From contig NZ_GL872282.1 in the NCBI RefSeq assembly GCF_000191065.1, positions 914,273-976,047 of the forward strand: a stretch of 61,775 nt of DNA, given 5' to 3'. The translations under genes were made by a program, and so were the position numbers. The DNA is from Prevotella multiformis DSM 16608 (GTDB taxonomy: Bacteria > Bacteroidota > Bacteroidia > Bacteroidales > Bacteroidaceae). Under the pieces are notes generated by a model. The model ran no database searches. It worked only from the letters and a program-made list of their open reading frames with translations, and had not been told where the DNA came from. Shown here one piece after another: positions 16,635 through 25,472 of the stretch (positions are counted from its first letter, which is position 1; each line of letters opens with the position of its first letter).

Positions 16635-17384
16635 TTATTTGTTAAGCCATTGCTTGAATTTGCTGGCTCTGGTTTTGCTGATTATTATATTATTATCGCT
16701 GCATCCCTTGATCCTAACATGAAGTTTAGAGCTGAAAAAGAATGAAATCTTTTCTAAGTAATTGATGTTGGCGATATATTGTCGATTAATACGAAAATAT
16801 ATGTCAGGATTGAGGGTTGTTTCTAAATCTGACAGACCGTCGTTCATGACATAGACTTCACCATCATGTGTATAAGCCACTACTTGACGTTCTCCACTAT
16901 AAATGCAACTGATTTCGTCAGCTTTCAATGGGACTAACTCGTCACCCTTGGTAACCAAAAAGCGTGAGCGCCATATTTGCATATCCCGTGCCACTGCAGA
17001 CAGTGCGGTAGGTGGAGTAGCTTTATGTAATAGCATATTGATTTTATCCAAAGAGTTGAACAGATCTTTACTATTCACAGGTTTAAGCAAATAATCTATG
17101 CCATTTGATTTGATAGCATTCATTGCATATTCATCATATGCAGTTGTAAAAATGACGAAGGAGGTTGGCATGTTCAACTCAAAGGCTTCAAATACAGTAT
17201 GTGCACCAAGCCTTATGTCTGATATGATTAAATCATAATCGTGGTCACTTGTAAGAAAGTTCTTGACCTCATCAGTTGTTTGGAATGGACCAAGGATAGT
17301 AATGGAATCATCGTAATCCTTTATCAATCTAATGAGGCGATTGGCACTTAATGTCTCATCTTCTATAATAACAATCTTGTTCAT
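16635..17384 (-). CDS. LytTR-family response regulator
   Basis: The protein has 249 residues. The receiver domain at 1-120 has the acidic pair (IIEDE), phosphoacceptor Asp56 (LIISDIRLG), and Lys101 (YLLKPV). The C-terminal LytTR DNA-binding domain covers about 140-247 (FLVTKGDELVPLKADEISCI, then YFRINRQYIANINYLEKI). Its start overlaps the kinase stop by 4 bp. It should bind paired direct repeats such as those at 16189-16219. Confidence 0.9.
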   Translation of the reverse strand: MNKIVIIEDETLSANRLIRLIKDYDDSITILGPFQTTDEVKNFLTSDHDYDLIISDIRLGAHTVFEAFELNMPTSFVIFTTAYDEYAMNAIKSNGIDYLLKPVNSKDLFNSLDKINMLLHKATPPTALSAVARDMQIWRSRFLVTKGDELVPLKADEISCIYSGERQVVAYTHDGEVYVMNDGLSDLETTLNPDIYFRINRQYIANINYLEKISFFFSSKLHVRIKGCSDNNIIISKTRASKFKQWLNK

Positions 17385-18397
17385 TTTTCAATAATTGGAA
17401 CGTATACTGTAAATTCTGTGTTGCTCTCCCTAATATCAATACCTGTCCCTGTCTCGATGATGTATCTTTGTTGCAAATTTTGCAATCCCATACCTAAGGA
17501 AAAGGAAGGTTTCGTCACATTGTCTTTGTTTGTTTGAATATTGTTTGAAACTAAAATTTTATTATCCTTGCGATCTATACATATAATCAATGGGCTTTCA
17601 CGGGAAGCCAAATTATGTTTAATCGCATTTTCCACAAGGACTTGTATGCTCATTGGCAACATATACTCATTACTATTTATAGGGAAATCAGCAATACGGA
17701 ATACAACTGACTCTCCGAACCGCACATGCAATATCCCGGTATAATTCTTTGCAAAAAGCATTGCTTCTGACAACGGAACTATATCCATGTCAATTGTTTT
17801 TAATACATGTCTGTACACATTTGCAAGACGAAGCGTAAATTCTTCAGCCTTAGCCCCGTTTTCTCTTGTCAACTCAGCCAAGACACTTAGGCTGTTGAAT
17901 AGAAAATGTGGATCTAACTGAGCTTTGAGAGATTTCTTCTTAAACGATATATATTCATTATAGTGACTTTCAACGATCTTTGTATAGTAATGATTCACGT
18001 TGATCAATCCTATGAGAGATGCAATTAAGGCAAAGATATAAGAGTTTCCCCAAAAATCATTATCAGGGACATTGCTACAAATTACGCCCTCATAAATAAA
18101 CTCACAAATAAAAGCAAGAATTATATTTATAAAAATCACGCACCATGCAATTCCTGTTAATTGCTTATTTGTTATATGCTGACGTTTCTCAGACAGTTTA
18201 ATAAGCTGATTACATATAAAAATGCTTGTCAAGGAGAATAATGAGCAATAAACAAAATCTTCAATAATTTCACTTGAATGGTTTAAAACACTCCGTGAAA
18301 AATCATCATAATCTCCAGCAAGCCATATCACATCATAAAGAAAAAATGTTATGATAGTGATTAGCAACCATTGTTTAATCTGATGTTTTGTTTTCAT
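17381..18397 (-). CDS. Membrane sensor histidine kinase (LytS/YehU type)
   Basis: The protein has 338 residues. Four hydrophobic segments lie at about 10-27, 45-63, 82-103 and 117-134 with no large periplasmic domain. They are followed by the His_kinase domain with LDPHFLFNSLSVLAEL (phosphoacceptor His164) and a GHKL ATPase domain (VENAIKHNL N-box; LGMGLQNLQQRY G-box). It presumably senses a membrane or intramembrane cue and phosphorylates the LytTR regulator that overlaps it by 4 bp. Confidence 0.9.
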   Translation of the reverse strand: MKTKHQIKQWLLITIITFFLYDVIWLAGDYDDFSRSVLNHSSEIIEDFVYCSLFSLTSIFICNQLIKLSEKRQHITNKQLTGIAWCVIFINIILAFICEFIYEGVICSNVPDNDFWGNSYIFALIASLIGLINVNHYYTKIVESHYNEYISFKKKSLKAQLDPHFLFNSLSVLAELTRENGAKAEEFTLRLANVYRHVLKTIDMDIVPLSEAMLFAKNYTGILHVRFGESVVFRIADFPINSNEYMLPMSIQVLVENAIKHNLASRESPLIICIDRKDNKILVSNNIQTNKDNVTKPSFSLGMGLQNLQQRYIIETGTGIDIRESNTEFTVYVPIIEK

Positions 18398-18600
18398 TTT
18401 TTGCTCTAAATTTATAACGAATTGTCAAAACACTCAATTTTATGATTAAATAAGTGCAGGAAGGTACTGACATACTTCGTTTTTAGACCTTTAAAGGAAA
18501 CATACTTGATTCATACCCATAAGATACATGAGAGTTGGAATTTCACCCTGACGTCCTCGCAGGAAACAGACTTTAATATTTTATCTTCCATACCTACTTC

Positions 18601-18795
18601 TTATTTATCGACAATTAAGTCCTTGATATTCACGGATAGATATTCCGCTATTTTATTCAGCAAGTCTAAAGAGGGTTGTTTGCGATTGCTGCAATACGCA
18701 TTGATTGTACTGAAACTCTTGCCAAGTTCCTTTGCCAATTGCGTTTGGGAAATTTCTTTTTCCACAAGCACAAGTTTTATTCTGTTCAGTTTCAT
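18601..18795 (-). CDS. XRE-family helix-turn-helix protein
   Basis: The protein has 64 residues that are almost only the Cro/C1-type HTH domain (ISQTQLAKELGKSFSTINAY, then NRKQPSLDLLNKIAEYLSVN). Small proteins of this kind act as controller or repressor proteins. A -7 box TATCTTTG lies at 18828-18835, 33 bp before the ATG. It is the last gene before the distal end of element A; the 330 bp beyond it hold only this promoter and the element's arm sequence. Confidence 0.8.
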   Translation of the reverse strand: MKLNRIKLVLVEKEISQTQLAKELGKSFSTINAYCSNRKQPSLDLLNKIAEYLSVNIKDLIVDK

Positions 18796-18827
18796 CTTCC
18801 AAGTCTTTGATTTACAATTATCAAATG

Positions 18828-18835
18828 CAAAGATA
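18828..18835 (-). promoter_or_regulatory. -7 box of the XRE gene
   Basis: TATCTTTG on the minus strand, 33 bp from the ATG at 18795, with TTTG about 19 bp farther upstream as a possible -33 element. Confidence 0.5.
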
Positions 18836-19130
18836 ACAATTATATTTCATCAAACCGCTTGTTTTACGATATATTTATAGATTTATTTTGTATATCTATC
18901 CTTTTGTAATTATTTGAAAAGTAAAAAGAATGGAACAACAAGCACTTTTTCTCTAATTCCTACTGCTTTTCATAAAGAAATCATTATCTTTGCAACATAG
19001 AATTAACGTGTTCTTTGAAGCATTGCAGAATAAAGAAAGGAAAAGAAACTCGCTCGTTTCTTAATCGTTCACCTTATTATATCATATATTCTGTTTTCTA
19101 TTAGTAATCAGCCGATTACATTCACAGGTA

Positions 19131-19145
19131 CTACTTTTATGCGGA
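19131..19145. repeat. Putative att core of element A, distal side
   Basis: CTACTTTTATGCGGA matches 5600-5614 at 14 of 15 positions. It encodes YFYAE of the helicase fragment, so the element appears to sit inside that gene. Confidence 0.5.
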
Positions 19146-19361
19146 GATTTGCGATTTTCGTACAGCCAAGGACATCGGTATTGACAGACCGGAGAAGAAT
19201 GAGATACTGCATAACATACCACCGACACCCGAACAGGAGGTTTTTATCGGCAAACTGATGGAGTTTGCCAAGAGTGGCGATGCCACGCTTTTGGGACGAG
19301 CACCACTGAGTGAGAGCGAGGAAAGGGCAAAGATGCTTATTGCAACCGATTATGCCCGCAA
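19132..19361 (+). pseudogene. Helicase/DNA-methylase gene fragment between elements A and B
   Basis: The plus frame reads [20 protein letters not shown] onward to [10 protein letters not shown], about 77 residues, then runs into element B sequence and stops at 19392. It has no start. It matches the style of the giant SNF2-helicase/N6-methylase proteins of Bacteroidetes conjugative elements. Its last residues TDYARK are the first residues of the fragment that resumes at 34894, so the two pieces are one gene split by element B. Confidence 0.75.
19348..19361. repeat. att core of element B, distal side
   Basis: GATTATGCCCGCAA, identical to 34894-34907. Just inside, GGGTTACGAGTTGGAAACG (19424-19442) nearly repeats GGGTTACGATTTGGTAACG near the integrase end (34751-34769), as expected of integrase arm sites. 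No gene lies between 19392 and 19637. Confidence 0.75.
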
Positions 19362-19596
19362 AAGATTCAATAAATCTGTATCTTTCAGATAATCAATAGA
19401 GTAAGAAAGAATAAAGGATAAAAGGGTTACGAGTTGGAAACGAGCGAGTTTCTTTCTCCTTCTTTATTCTGCAACACCTCAAAGAACACACGAAGTAATA
19501 TGTGCAAAGGTAGTAAATTAAACTATAAAAAACCTCATAAACTATATTAAATGTTTTTGTTCAGAGATAATTCTGACAATCAAGTAGATAATTAAA

Positions 19597-19614
19597 GATA
19601 AATGTTTATCTTTG
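19597..19614 (+). promoter_or_regulatory. Promoter and operator-like palindrome of the defence operon
   Basis: A -7 box TATCTTTG (19607-19614) precedes the controller gene ATG by 31 bp. The palindrome GATAAATGTTTATC (19597-19610) overlaps it, a position suited to autorepression by the XRE protein encoded first. Confidence 0.55.
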
Positions 19615-19645
19615 CACGAATTAAGTATAACATGATGTGCTAAAT

Positions 19646-19855
19646 ATGAGCATGAACAATTATCCAAATCGACTACGCGTTGTCATGGCAGAGAAAAACA
19701 TCACCAATCGGTGGTTGGCTGCACAATTAGGCGTTACGGAAATGACTGTGTCAAGATGGTCTACAAACAAGATGCAACCCTCTGTTGCACAGTTTATCAA
19801 TATCGCCAAGATTTTAGACGTTACACTTGAAGATTTGGTAGAACCTTATAAATAA
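19646..19855 (+). CDS. XRE-family controller protein of the restriction operon
   Basis: With the ATG at 19646 (MSMNNYPNRLRVVMAEKN) the protein has 69 residues; a GTG at 19637 would add three. It is a single Cro/C1 HTH domain (ITNRWLAAQLGVTEMTVSRW, then MQPSVAQFINIAKILDVTLE). It begins the operon 14 bp before the m5C methyltransferase gene. C proteins at this position delay endonuclease expression until the methylase has acted. Confidence 0.8.
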   Translation: MSMNNYPNRLRVVMAEKNITNRWLAAQLGVTEMTVSRWSTNKMQPSVAQFINIAKILDVTLEDLVEPYK

Positions 19856-19869
19856 TAGGCTCGTTAAAG

Positions 19870-21081
19870 ATGAAAAATAAAATAAAGATAGCGTCATTAT
19901 TCTCTGGTTGTGGAGGATTAGATTTGGGATTTATAGGAGGATTCGATTTTATGGGGAAATCTTATCCGGAATTACCTACTGAAATTGTATTTGCAAATGA
20001 TTTTGATACAGATGCAGCAACCTGCTATAATTCTAATTCTTTATTGGCCAAAAATAATCACGCAAAATGCCTTTTAAGGGATATTCGTTCGGTTAATGTT
20101 GAAGAAATTCCCGATTACGATATTCTTTTGGCAGGCTTCCCTTGCCAACCATTCTCAAATGCTGGAAATAGAAAAGGAATTCATGATGACAATGGTCGAG
20201 GTACATTATTTGAAGAATGTGAACGAATATTGAAGTCAAAAATTCAGATAGGGAAACGACCCAAAGCTTTTGTATTTGAGAATGTGCGTGGCATCTTATC
20301 TTCAAAAATGCCTTCGGGTGTAACCGTTCCACAAGAAATTAAAAACAGAATGGAGAATATGGGATATAATGTTGCAATTCATTTGGTCTGTGCAAAAGAT
20401 TATGGTGTTCCCCAATCACGTTACAGAGTTCTAATAATCGGAACAGAGCGTAATTTACCCACATTTGATTTTGCCGAAATGGCTAATATTGTTGTAGACC
20501 ATAATATTCCATCTTTCTGCCACGGCAATTATGAAAATCTTTTAGTTGGAAGTGTACTCCAGAATCTCAATGGCGTAAGCGGGTCAGAGTATTGGGAGTA
20601 TACTGCTGCAACACAGTATATGGTTGATATGATTGGTCCTTGCAAAACTGGTAAAGAATATCTGTCTTTCTTTGCAAAACCATTCCATATAACAGAGATA
20701 CCCCAAATTTCTACAGAGGGGAAATCGTGGAAGGACATTCCTTACGAAAAATTACCTCCAAGGTTTAAACGAATTTATGACAACCCCAAAAAATATCATG
20801 CTCCAAAGTTCTATAGGCGTTTTGCATTGGGCGAAATAAATGGGACGATAACAGCATCAGCTCAGCCAGAGAATTGTGGAATTACTCATCCAATAGAAAA
20901 TCGGAGGTACACTGTGCGCGAAATTGCAAGAATTCAATCTTTCCCTGATAATTATCATTTTGATTCTATTCCATTACAATCTCGCTACAAGGTAATTGGA
21001 AATGCAGTGCCACCTGTTTTAGGATGGGTTATAGCATCGGCTTTAATAAAAACTATAAGCAATTATGGATTACATAAATAA
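19870..21081 (+). CDS. DNA (cytosine-5) methyltransferase
   Basis: The protein has 403 residues with all main motifs: I (IKIASLFSGCGGLDLGF, 5-21), IV with catalytic Cys92 (LLAGFPCQPFSNAG), VI (FVFENVRGI, Glu137), VIII (GVPQSRYRVLIIGTE), and X (SRYKVIGNAVPPVLGWVIAS). The variable region between VIII and X (about 215-345) would set the target. It presumably protects host DNA from the downstream nuclease. The McrB-like gene starts 17 bp before its stop. Confidence 0.95.
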   Translation: MKNKIKIASLFSGCGGLDLGFIGGFDFMGKSYPELPTEIVFANDFDTDAATCYNSNSLLAKNNHAKCLLRDIRSVNVEEIPDYDILLAGFPCQPFSNAGNRKGIHDDNGRGTLFEECERILKSKIQIGKRPKAFVFENVRGILSSKMPSGVTVPQEIKNRMENMGYNVAIHLVCAKDYGVPQSRYRVLIIGTERNLPTFDFAEMANIVVDHNIPSFCHGNYENLLVGSVLQNLNGVSGSEYWEYTAATQYMVDMIGPCKTGKEYLSFFAKPFHITEIPQISTEGKSWKDIPYEKLPPRFKRIYDNPKKYHAPKFYRRFALGEINGTITASAQPENCGITHPIENRRYTVREIARIQSFPDNYHFDSIPLQSRYKVIGNAVPPVLGWVIASALIKTISNYGLHK

Positions 21082-23158
21082 GCAGGATATACTCAATGCG
21101 TATAGAGTATTATCATCAATTTCTCCTGACCCCAATTTACAAGGGGCTACACAAAAAGTTAGTGCAATAAGATACTTTATTGCATTAGATATGTTCTGCA
21201 ATAAAAAAGGAATTAGCGAGTGCAGTTCAAGAGAAAAAAACGATAAAGAACTTTTTGAGAGCTTTGTTGGACAGATTTGTTCTGTCCGGGAAAAATTCTA
21301 TACTCCTAATTTTTATTATCCACTCAAATATCACAATGGCGATTATAATGTAGGGAGTAATTTTTATTCAGCAGGGCAGGTAAAAGCCTCTTTAATTAAT
21401 CCAACAAATCGTTTTGATTATCCAAAACGGGGTAATTCTCCTTTGTTTCGCATTCGTGATGGAATTTTGATAAAAGATTCAGGGCTCTATCAGAACATAA
21501 ATTCTTATTTAGAAACGGATAAGGTTAAAGCTGCTTTAGTTATTTGGATAAATAGAGATGTTGCTATTCTTCAAGAAAGTTCTGTTTTTGCTCGCTTACA
21601 AAACACGCTAAAACAAATAGTTTCTTCTGAAATGATAGACTTATTAATGCCTGACACAGAGAATTATCATCAAGAAATAGAAAAGCTGATTAAGAGTCCT
21701 TTTTCAACATCACCATCTCTACTAACAGATGAAGATATAGCAGAACTATTCCCTTCTAGTATAATGAAGGTATCATATCACAGCAATAGCCTTCCCCACC
21801 AGGTAATTTACTATGGTGCACCAGGTACAGGTAAGTCGTATAAAATAAAAGAGTATTTGGAAAGCAACGATGTGCCAAAAGAAAACATCTTCCGCACTAC
21901 TTTCCACCCTGATAGCGATTACGCTACTTTTGTGGGGGCTTACAAGCCTGCTATGGAGAAACAATACCGCTACACAGATGCAGGGGTAAAGACCAAATAC
22001 TACGAGGACGATGATCTGGCACAAGCAAAGAAGAATGAACCTATCGTTGATAAGACAATAGGCTATCATTTTGTGCCACAGGTTTTCCTCAATGCTTATG
22101 TGCGTGCTTACCAAACGGATGAGGATGTTTTTTTGATAATAGAGGAAATAAACCGTGGTAATTGCGCACAGATATTCGGTGATTTGTTTCAACTACTGGA
22201 CAGAAATGCTGAAGGCGAGTCGAGCTACACTATCAAGGCAGACACCGATCTCAAGGCTTATTTGAAAGAGACATTGGGGACTGAGAACGACGGAATTAAA
22301 GATGGTGAACTGCACCTACCTGCAAACCTCTTCATCCTAGCAACGATGAACACCAGCGACCAGAGTTTATTCCCCATTGATAGTGCCTTCAAGCGCAGAT
22401 GGGATTGGGAGTATGAACCCATCAAATATAAGAACAAAAAATGGAAAATCGTAGTTGGTAGCAAGGAGTATTCTTGGGTATCGTTCCAAGAAGAAATCAA
22501 TAAGAGGATTTTTGACACAACGCACAGCGAAGACAAGATGCTGGGCGACTATTTTGTGAATCCTCACGATAGCATTATTACAGAAAAAATGCTGCTGAAC
22601 AAAGTGCTTTTCTATCTTTGGAACGATGTGTGCAAAGATGGTGAGGGCGATATTTTCATGACAAGCGAAACGGGAGAGGTGTCTTTTTCGGAATTATACG
22701 GTGCAGAGGGGCAAACGAAGCTTATACAAATGCTGGAAACGCTTGGCATAGAACTTGTTTCTGATACAACAAATGAAACAGGCATTGAGGATAATCAAGA
22801 TGATGACTCCAATCCATCAAAGGATTATACAAAATATTCCATAAATGGAGGTATACCGGTGGCTAAGAGAATGGCAGCTGCAACATTAGTGAAGCAGTAC
22901 ATAGCGAGTCACCCTGCATTGACCGCAACTGAAGTTGTTAATAATTGGAAATCCCTTGGAACATTTGTGTCTCACTTTATCGAAACTCAAGCTGAATACG
23001 AACTAAGGACGGATATAGAACCGAGAGTGGAAATAATAGATTGCAATGGAGAAAAAATTTATGTATCTACGAACGGATGGGGCGGAAAAGTTATTATAGA
23101 CAATTTGATTTCTGCTATTCCTGCTGAATGGAATTTAAAGGTTGAAAAAGTAAACTAA
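21065..23158 (+). CDS. McrB-like AAA+ NTPase (restriction motor subunit)
   Basis: The protein has 697 residues. The N-terminal third (1-240) is a variable putative DNA-recognition region. The AAA+ domain follows with Walker A GAPGTGKS (251-258), Walker B FLIIEEINRGN (Glu360/361), and sensor-1 ATMNTSDQSLFPIDSAFKRR, all features of McrB. A C-terminal extension (about 590-697) carries ATLVKQYIASHPALTATEVV. In McrBC and LlaJI systems this subunit uses GTP or ATP to translocate DNA and activates the nuclease subunit, which is encoded 14 bp downstream. Confidence 0.9.
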   Translation: MDYINKQDILNAYRVLSSISPDPNLQGATQKVSAIRYFIALDMFCNKKGISECSSREKNDKELFESFVGQICSVREKFYTPNFYYPLKYHNGDYNVGSNFYSAGQVKASLINPTNRFDYPKRGNSPLFRIRDGILIKDSGLYQNINSYLETDKVKAALVIWINRDVAILQESSVFARLQNTLKQIVSSEMIDLLMPDTENYHQEIEKLIKSPFSTSPSLLTDEDIAELFPSSIMKVSYHSNSLPHQVIYYGAPGTGKSYKIKEYLESNDVPKENIFRTTFHPDSDYATFVGAYKPAMEKQYRYTDAGVKTKYYEDDDLAQAKKNEPIVDKTIGYHFVPQVFLNAYVRAYQTDEDVFLIIEEINRGNCAQIFGDLFQLLDRNAEGESSYTIKADTDLKAYLKETLGTENDGIKDGELHLPANLFILATMNTSDQSLFPIDSAFKRRWDWEYEPIKYKNKKWKIVVGSKEYSWVSFQEEINKRIFDTTHSEDKMLGDYFVNPHDSIITEKMLLNKVLFYLWNDVCKDGEGDIFMTSETGEVSFSELYGAEGQTKLIQMLETLGIELVSDTTNETGIEDNQDDDSNPSKDYTKYSINGGIPVAKRMAAATLVKQYIASHPALTATEVVNNWKSLGTFVSHFIETQAEYELRTDIEPRVEIIDCNGEKIYVSTNGWGGKVIIDNLISAIPAEWNLKVEKVN

Positions 23159-23171
23159 ACACGCTCCCTCA

Positions 23172-25400
23172 ATGCTATTATTTATAGAAGGATACCCATA
23201 CGCACTCAATTACAATGTTAGAGGCGGCCTGACTGTGAAGGACATTCTTGAAGGCATTGTGTCGTTTCCCAAAATAGAAAAGACACAATTGTTCACCTAT
23301 GTGGGGTACTGCTATTCAAAGACTGCCAAGGATGTAGTGTTCTTCTTGCCCAAAGTGGTGCTGACAGGTGAAACGGAAGGCAACGATCAAACCGACACCA
23401 TTTTCGGGGCTTCGCCATTGGAGATTATAGACTTTGAGAATGAGCGGATAAAGGAGAAGTTTACGGAAGAAGGGTGCAAAGAGTACAAGGCATTTCTGTC
23501 CAACCTTTCCATTTGGATTTATCGCACCATCAGCGTGTATCGGAAAACGAACAATGACAACATTCTCGAAAGCAGGGAGCATCAAAAAGAAAGCAGTGGC
23601 AGAAAGCAAAAACACAACACGCTGCTCGATGTTATTATAGCCTTGAGAGATTTCAATAAGGACAATCAAGATTATTTCACCTTTATTGCAAAGAATCTGC
23701 ATTCGGGGAATAATAAAATTCAGTGGACGAAAACCATTGCGAATTCGCCTGCCATCATTCAAAGAGGAAAACCTATTTATGTTTCGCCCATCAACAAGAA
23801 AAAAGTTATGAACTTCGATGAAGAGCTGCTTGTTATCTATTTCTCCATTCTCAACTATATCAAGCAGACGCATGGTTTTAGTTTTGAAATCAATATACAA
23901 TATCCTTTGATTGGTATTGAAAGGTTACGGAGGGCATATATAGAGCGGAATGTTGGGTGTAAAAGACTGAAACAGATAAAATATAAATATTTCAGCGACA
24001 AGGCGTTGCGGATTTGGGATTTGTGCTATGCTTTCTTTGACAGAGAGTACAAGATTGCCATGAACCAATTTGAAACAGACTATCTGCTGACCAAGGACTT
24101 TGCTCACATTTTTGAGGTGATGATTGATGTTCTTATTGGTGGAAACGACAAAAAAGACTTACCAAAGGAACTGTTGGAACAAAAAGATGGAAAGTTGGTT
24201 GACCATATGTTTATTGGGCAAGGGCTCATAGAACAATCCGACATTCCCGCCGAACTGACCTATTATATAGGCGACAGCAAGTATTACAAGCGCACGAAGA
24301 GCGATGCGGTGCATTTGGGTACAAATTCCATTTACAAGCAATACACCTACGCCAAGAATGTGATTCAGTGGAACCTGAACCTGTTTTTGGATGGTGCTGC
24401 AAACGAACAACCGCAACTGCGTGATGCACTCACAGAGGGCTACAATCCCATTCCTAATTTCTTTATTAGTGCCAGAATCCCCAACAGGGCGAACAGCGGT
24501 GATAAATTCCTTTCATTCAACGAGGGAACATTGAACAGCCAAGATAGGAATGTGCAACTCAACAGGCAGTACGAGAACAGACTGTTTGACAGAGACACGC
24601 TGCTGCTGTGTCACTACGATGTTAATTTCCTTTTTATCGTGTCCCTATATGGACGTGATAACAAACGTCAGCAATCGAATTGGCGGGCCTATGTGCGGAA
24701 GGAATTCAGATTGAGGATTCAAGCCACGCTGAACAAGCTATATGACTTCCGCATCCTTCAGCCGCGCGATGGAATGGATTGCCATGAATACGTTCAAAAC
24801 AACTTCCATTTGCTGAATGGCAAACTGTATCGTCCGCATGCAAACAGCAACTACCTTATCTTGGCATTGCTAAAGAAGGAGGATAACGGATTGTGGGAGC
24901 AAATAAAAATACGCCCCGAGGTGATAGCGAACGAGGTGGTAAACAATGATGCGATGATAGAGAATGTGGAGCGTTTTTTTCATGTAAGTCCTTCTTTCAC
25001 GCTTGATTCGGATTTGAACATTCCAGCATTGGGGCAAGTGGGAACTTTGGACCCCATCCCTAAGAAAGAGGTAAAGAATGTGCTTACAGGCTTTGTGCGC
25101 GAAACAGACAGAGAATCTGAAGCGTTTGCCAATCATCAAGCCACCACCTACGTCATGGAAAAGATTCCCACTATCAACCTGATGGATATCGAATATTTCT
25201 TGCCAATGGTGGCAGGGGCTATTGATGGATATTACAAGGTGGAGAAAGTATATTTCGGCTCATCGAAAGGAAGTCCTTGCTTGAAGCTCAAGCTTTCAAC
25301 TTACATACCTCTTGGCGAAATGCAAGTATTAATCTATCGCTTAAAGATGCAACCTGGAGAGTTAATTTCAGAAAGCTATATGAAAAAATTATATGAATGA
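23172..25400 (+). CDS. McrC/LlaJI-like restriction nuclease subunit
   Basis: The protein has 742 residues. A PD-(D/E)XK-type site is visible: acidic residues in FEVMIDVLIGG, then LVDHMFIGQGL (Asp about 344) and YYIGDSKYYKR (Asp368, Lys370). Length and the pairing with an m5C methyltransferase and a McrB-like partner suggest the LlaJI type of McrBC-related, sequence-specific systems rather than McrC itself (about 350 residues). The C-terminal 150 residues (from about 600) may be an extra binding domain. There is a 72-bp gap before the next gene. Confidence 0.75.
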   Translation: MLLFIEGYPYALNYNVRGGLTVKDILEGIVSFPKIEKTQLFTYVGYCYSKTAKDVVFFLPKVVLTGETEGNDQTDTIFGASPLEIIDFENERIKEKFTEEGCKEYKAFLSNLSIWIYRTISVYRKTNNDNILESREHQKESSGRKQKHNTLLDVIIALRDFNKDNQDYFTFIAKNLHSGNNKIQWTKTIANSPAIIQRGKPIYVSPINKKKVMNFDEELLVIYFSILNYIKQTHGFSFEINIQYPLIGIERLRRAYIERNVGCKRLKQIKYKYFSDKALRIWDLCYAFFDREYKIAMNQFETDYLLTKDFAHIFEVMIDVLIGGNDKKDLPKELLEQKDGKLVDHMFIGQGLIEQSDIPAELTYYIGDSKYYKRTKSDAVHLGTNSIYKQYTYAKNVIQWNLNLFLDGAANEQPQLRDALTEGYNPIPNFFISARIPNRANSGDKFLSFNEGTLNSQDRNVQLNRQYENRLFDRDTLLLCHYDVNFLFIVSLYGRDNKRQQSNWRAYVRKEFRLRIQATLNKLYDFRILQPRDGMDCHEYVQNNFHLLNGKLYRPHANSNYLILALLKKEDNGLWEQIKIRPEVIANEVVNNDAMIENVERFFHVSPSFTLDSDLNIPALGQVGTLDPIPKKEVKNVLTGFVRETDRESEAFANHQATTYVMEKIPTINLMDIEYFLPMVAGAIDGYYKVEKVYFGSSKGSPCLKLKLSTYIPLGEMQVLIYRLKMQPGELISESYMKKLYE

Positions 25401-25472
25401 AGAGTTTTATAGGATGCACAGAAGGCAATAGATGGCAAAAACAAAATAAATGTAACCTAAATAACTTCAATT

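Larger units (their letters stand above)
5600..19145. mobile_element. Integrative mobilizable element A
   Basis: Boundaries are inferred from a 15-bp core, CTACTT(C/T)TATGCGGA, at 5600-5614 and 19131-19145 (14 of 15 identical). An integrase starts 271 bp inside the left core. Gene order: integrase, integrase, DUF1896, structured RNA, HTH, HTH, DUF3408, oriT-like region, MobA/C-like, then cargo (hsdS, recombinase, surface operon, two-component system, HTH). Backbone genes are close relatives of those in element B (19348-34907), which is mirrored. No relaxase or coupling gene is present, so any transfer would need help. The right flank is a helicase gene fragment; the left flank is not visibly the same gene. 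Confidence 0.65.
19007..19492. repeat. Mirrored distal-end arms of elements A and B (54-56-bp imperfect inverted repeat)
   Basis: The segment at 19007-19060 is the reverse complement, with few differences, of 19437-19492; the longest shared blocks are AGAAACTCGCTCGTTTC and TTGCAGAATAAAGAA. Each arm lies 71-76 bp from its element's att core. I read them as homologous distal ends of two related elements facing each other. Confidence 0.7.
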
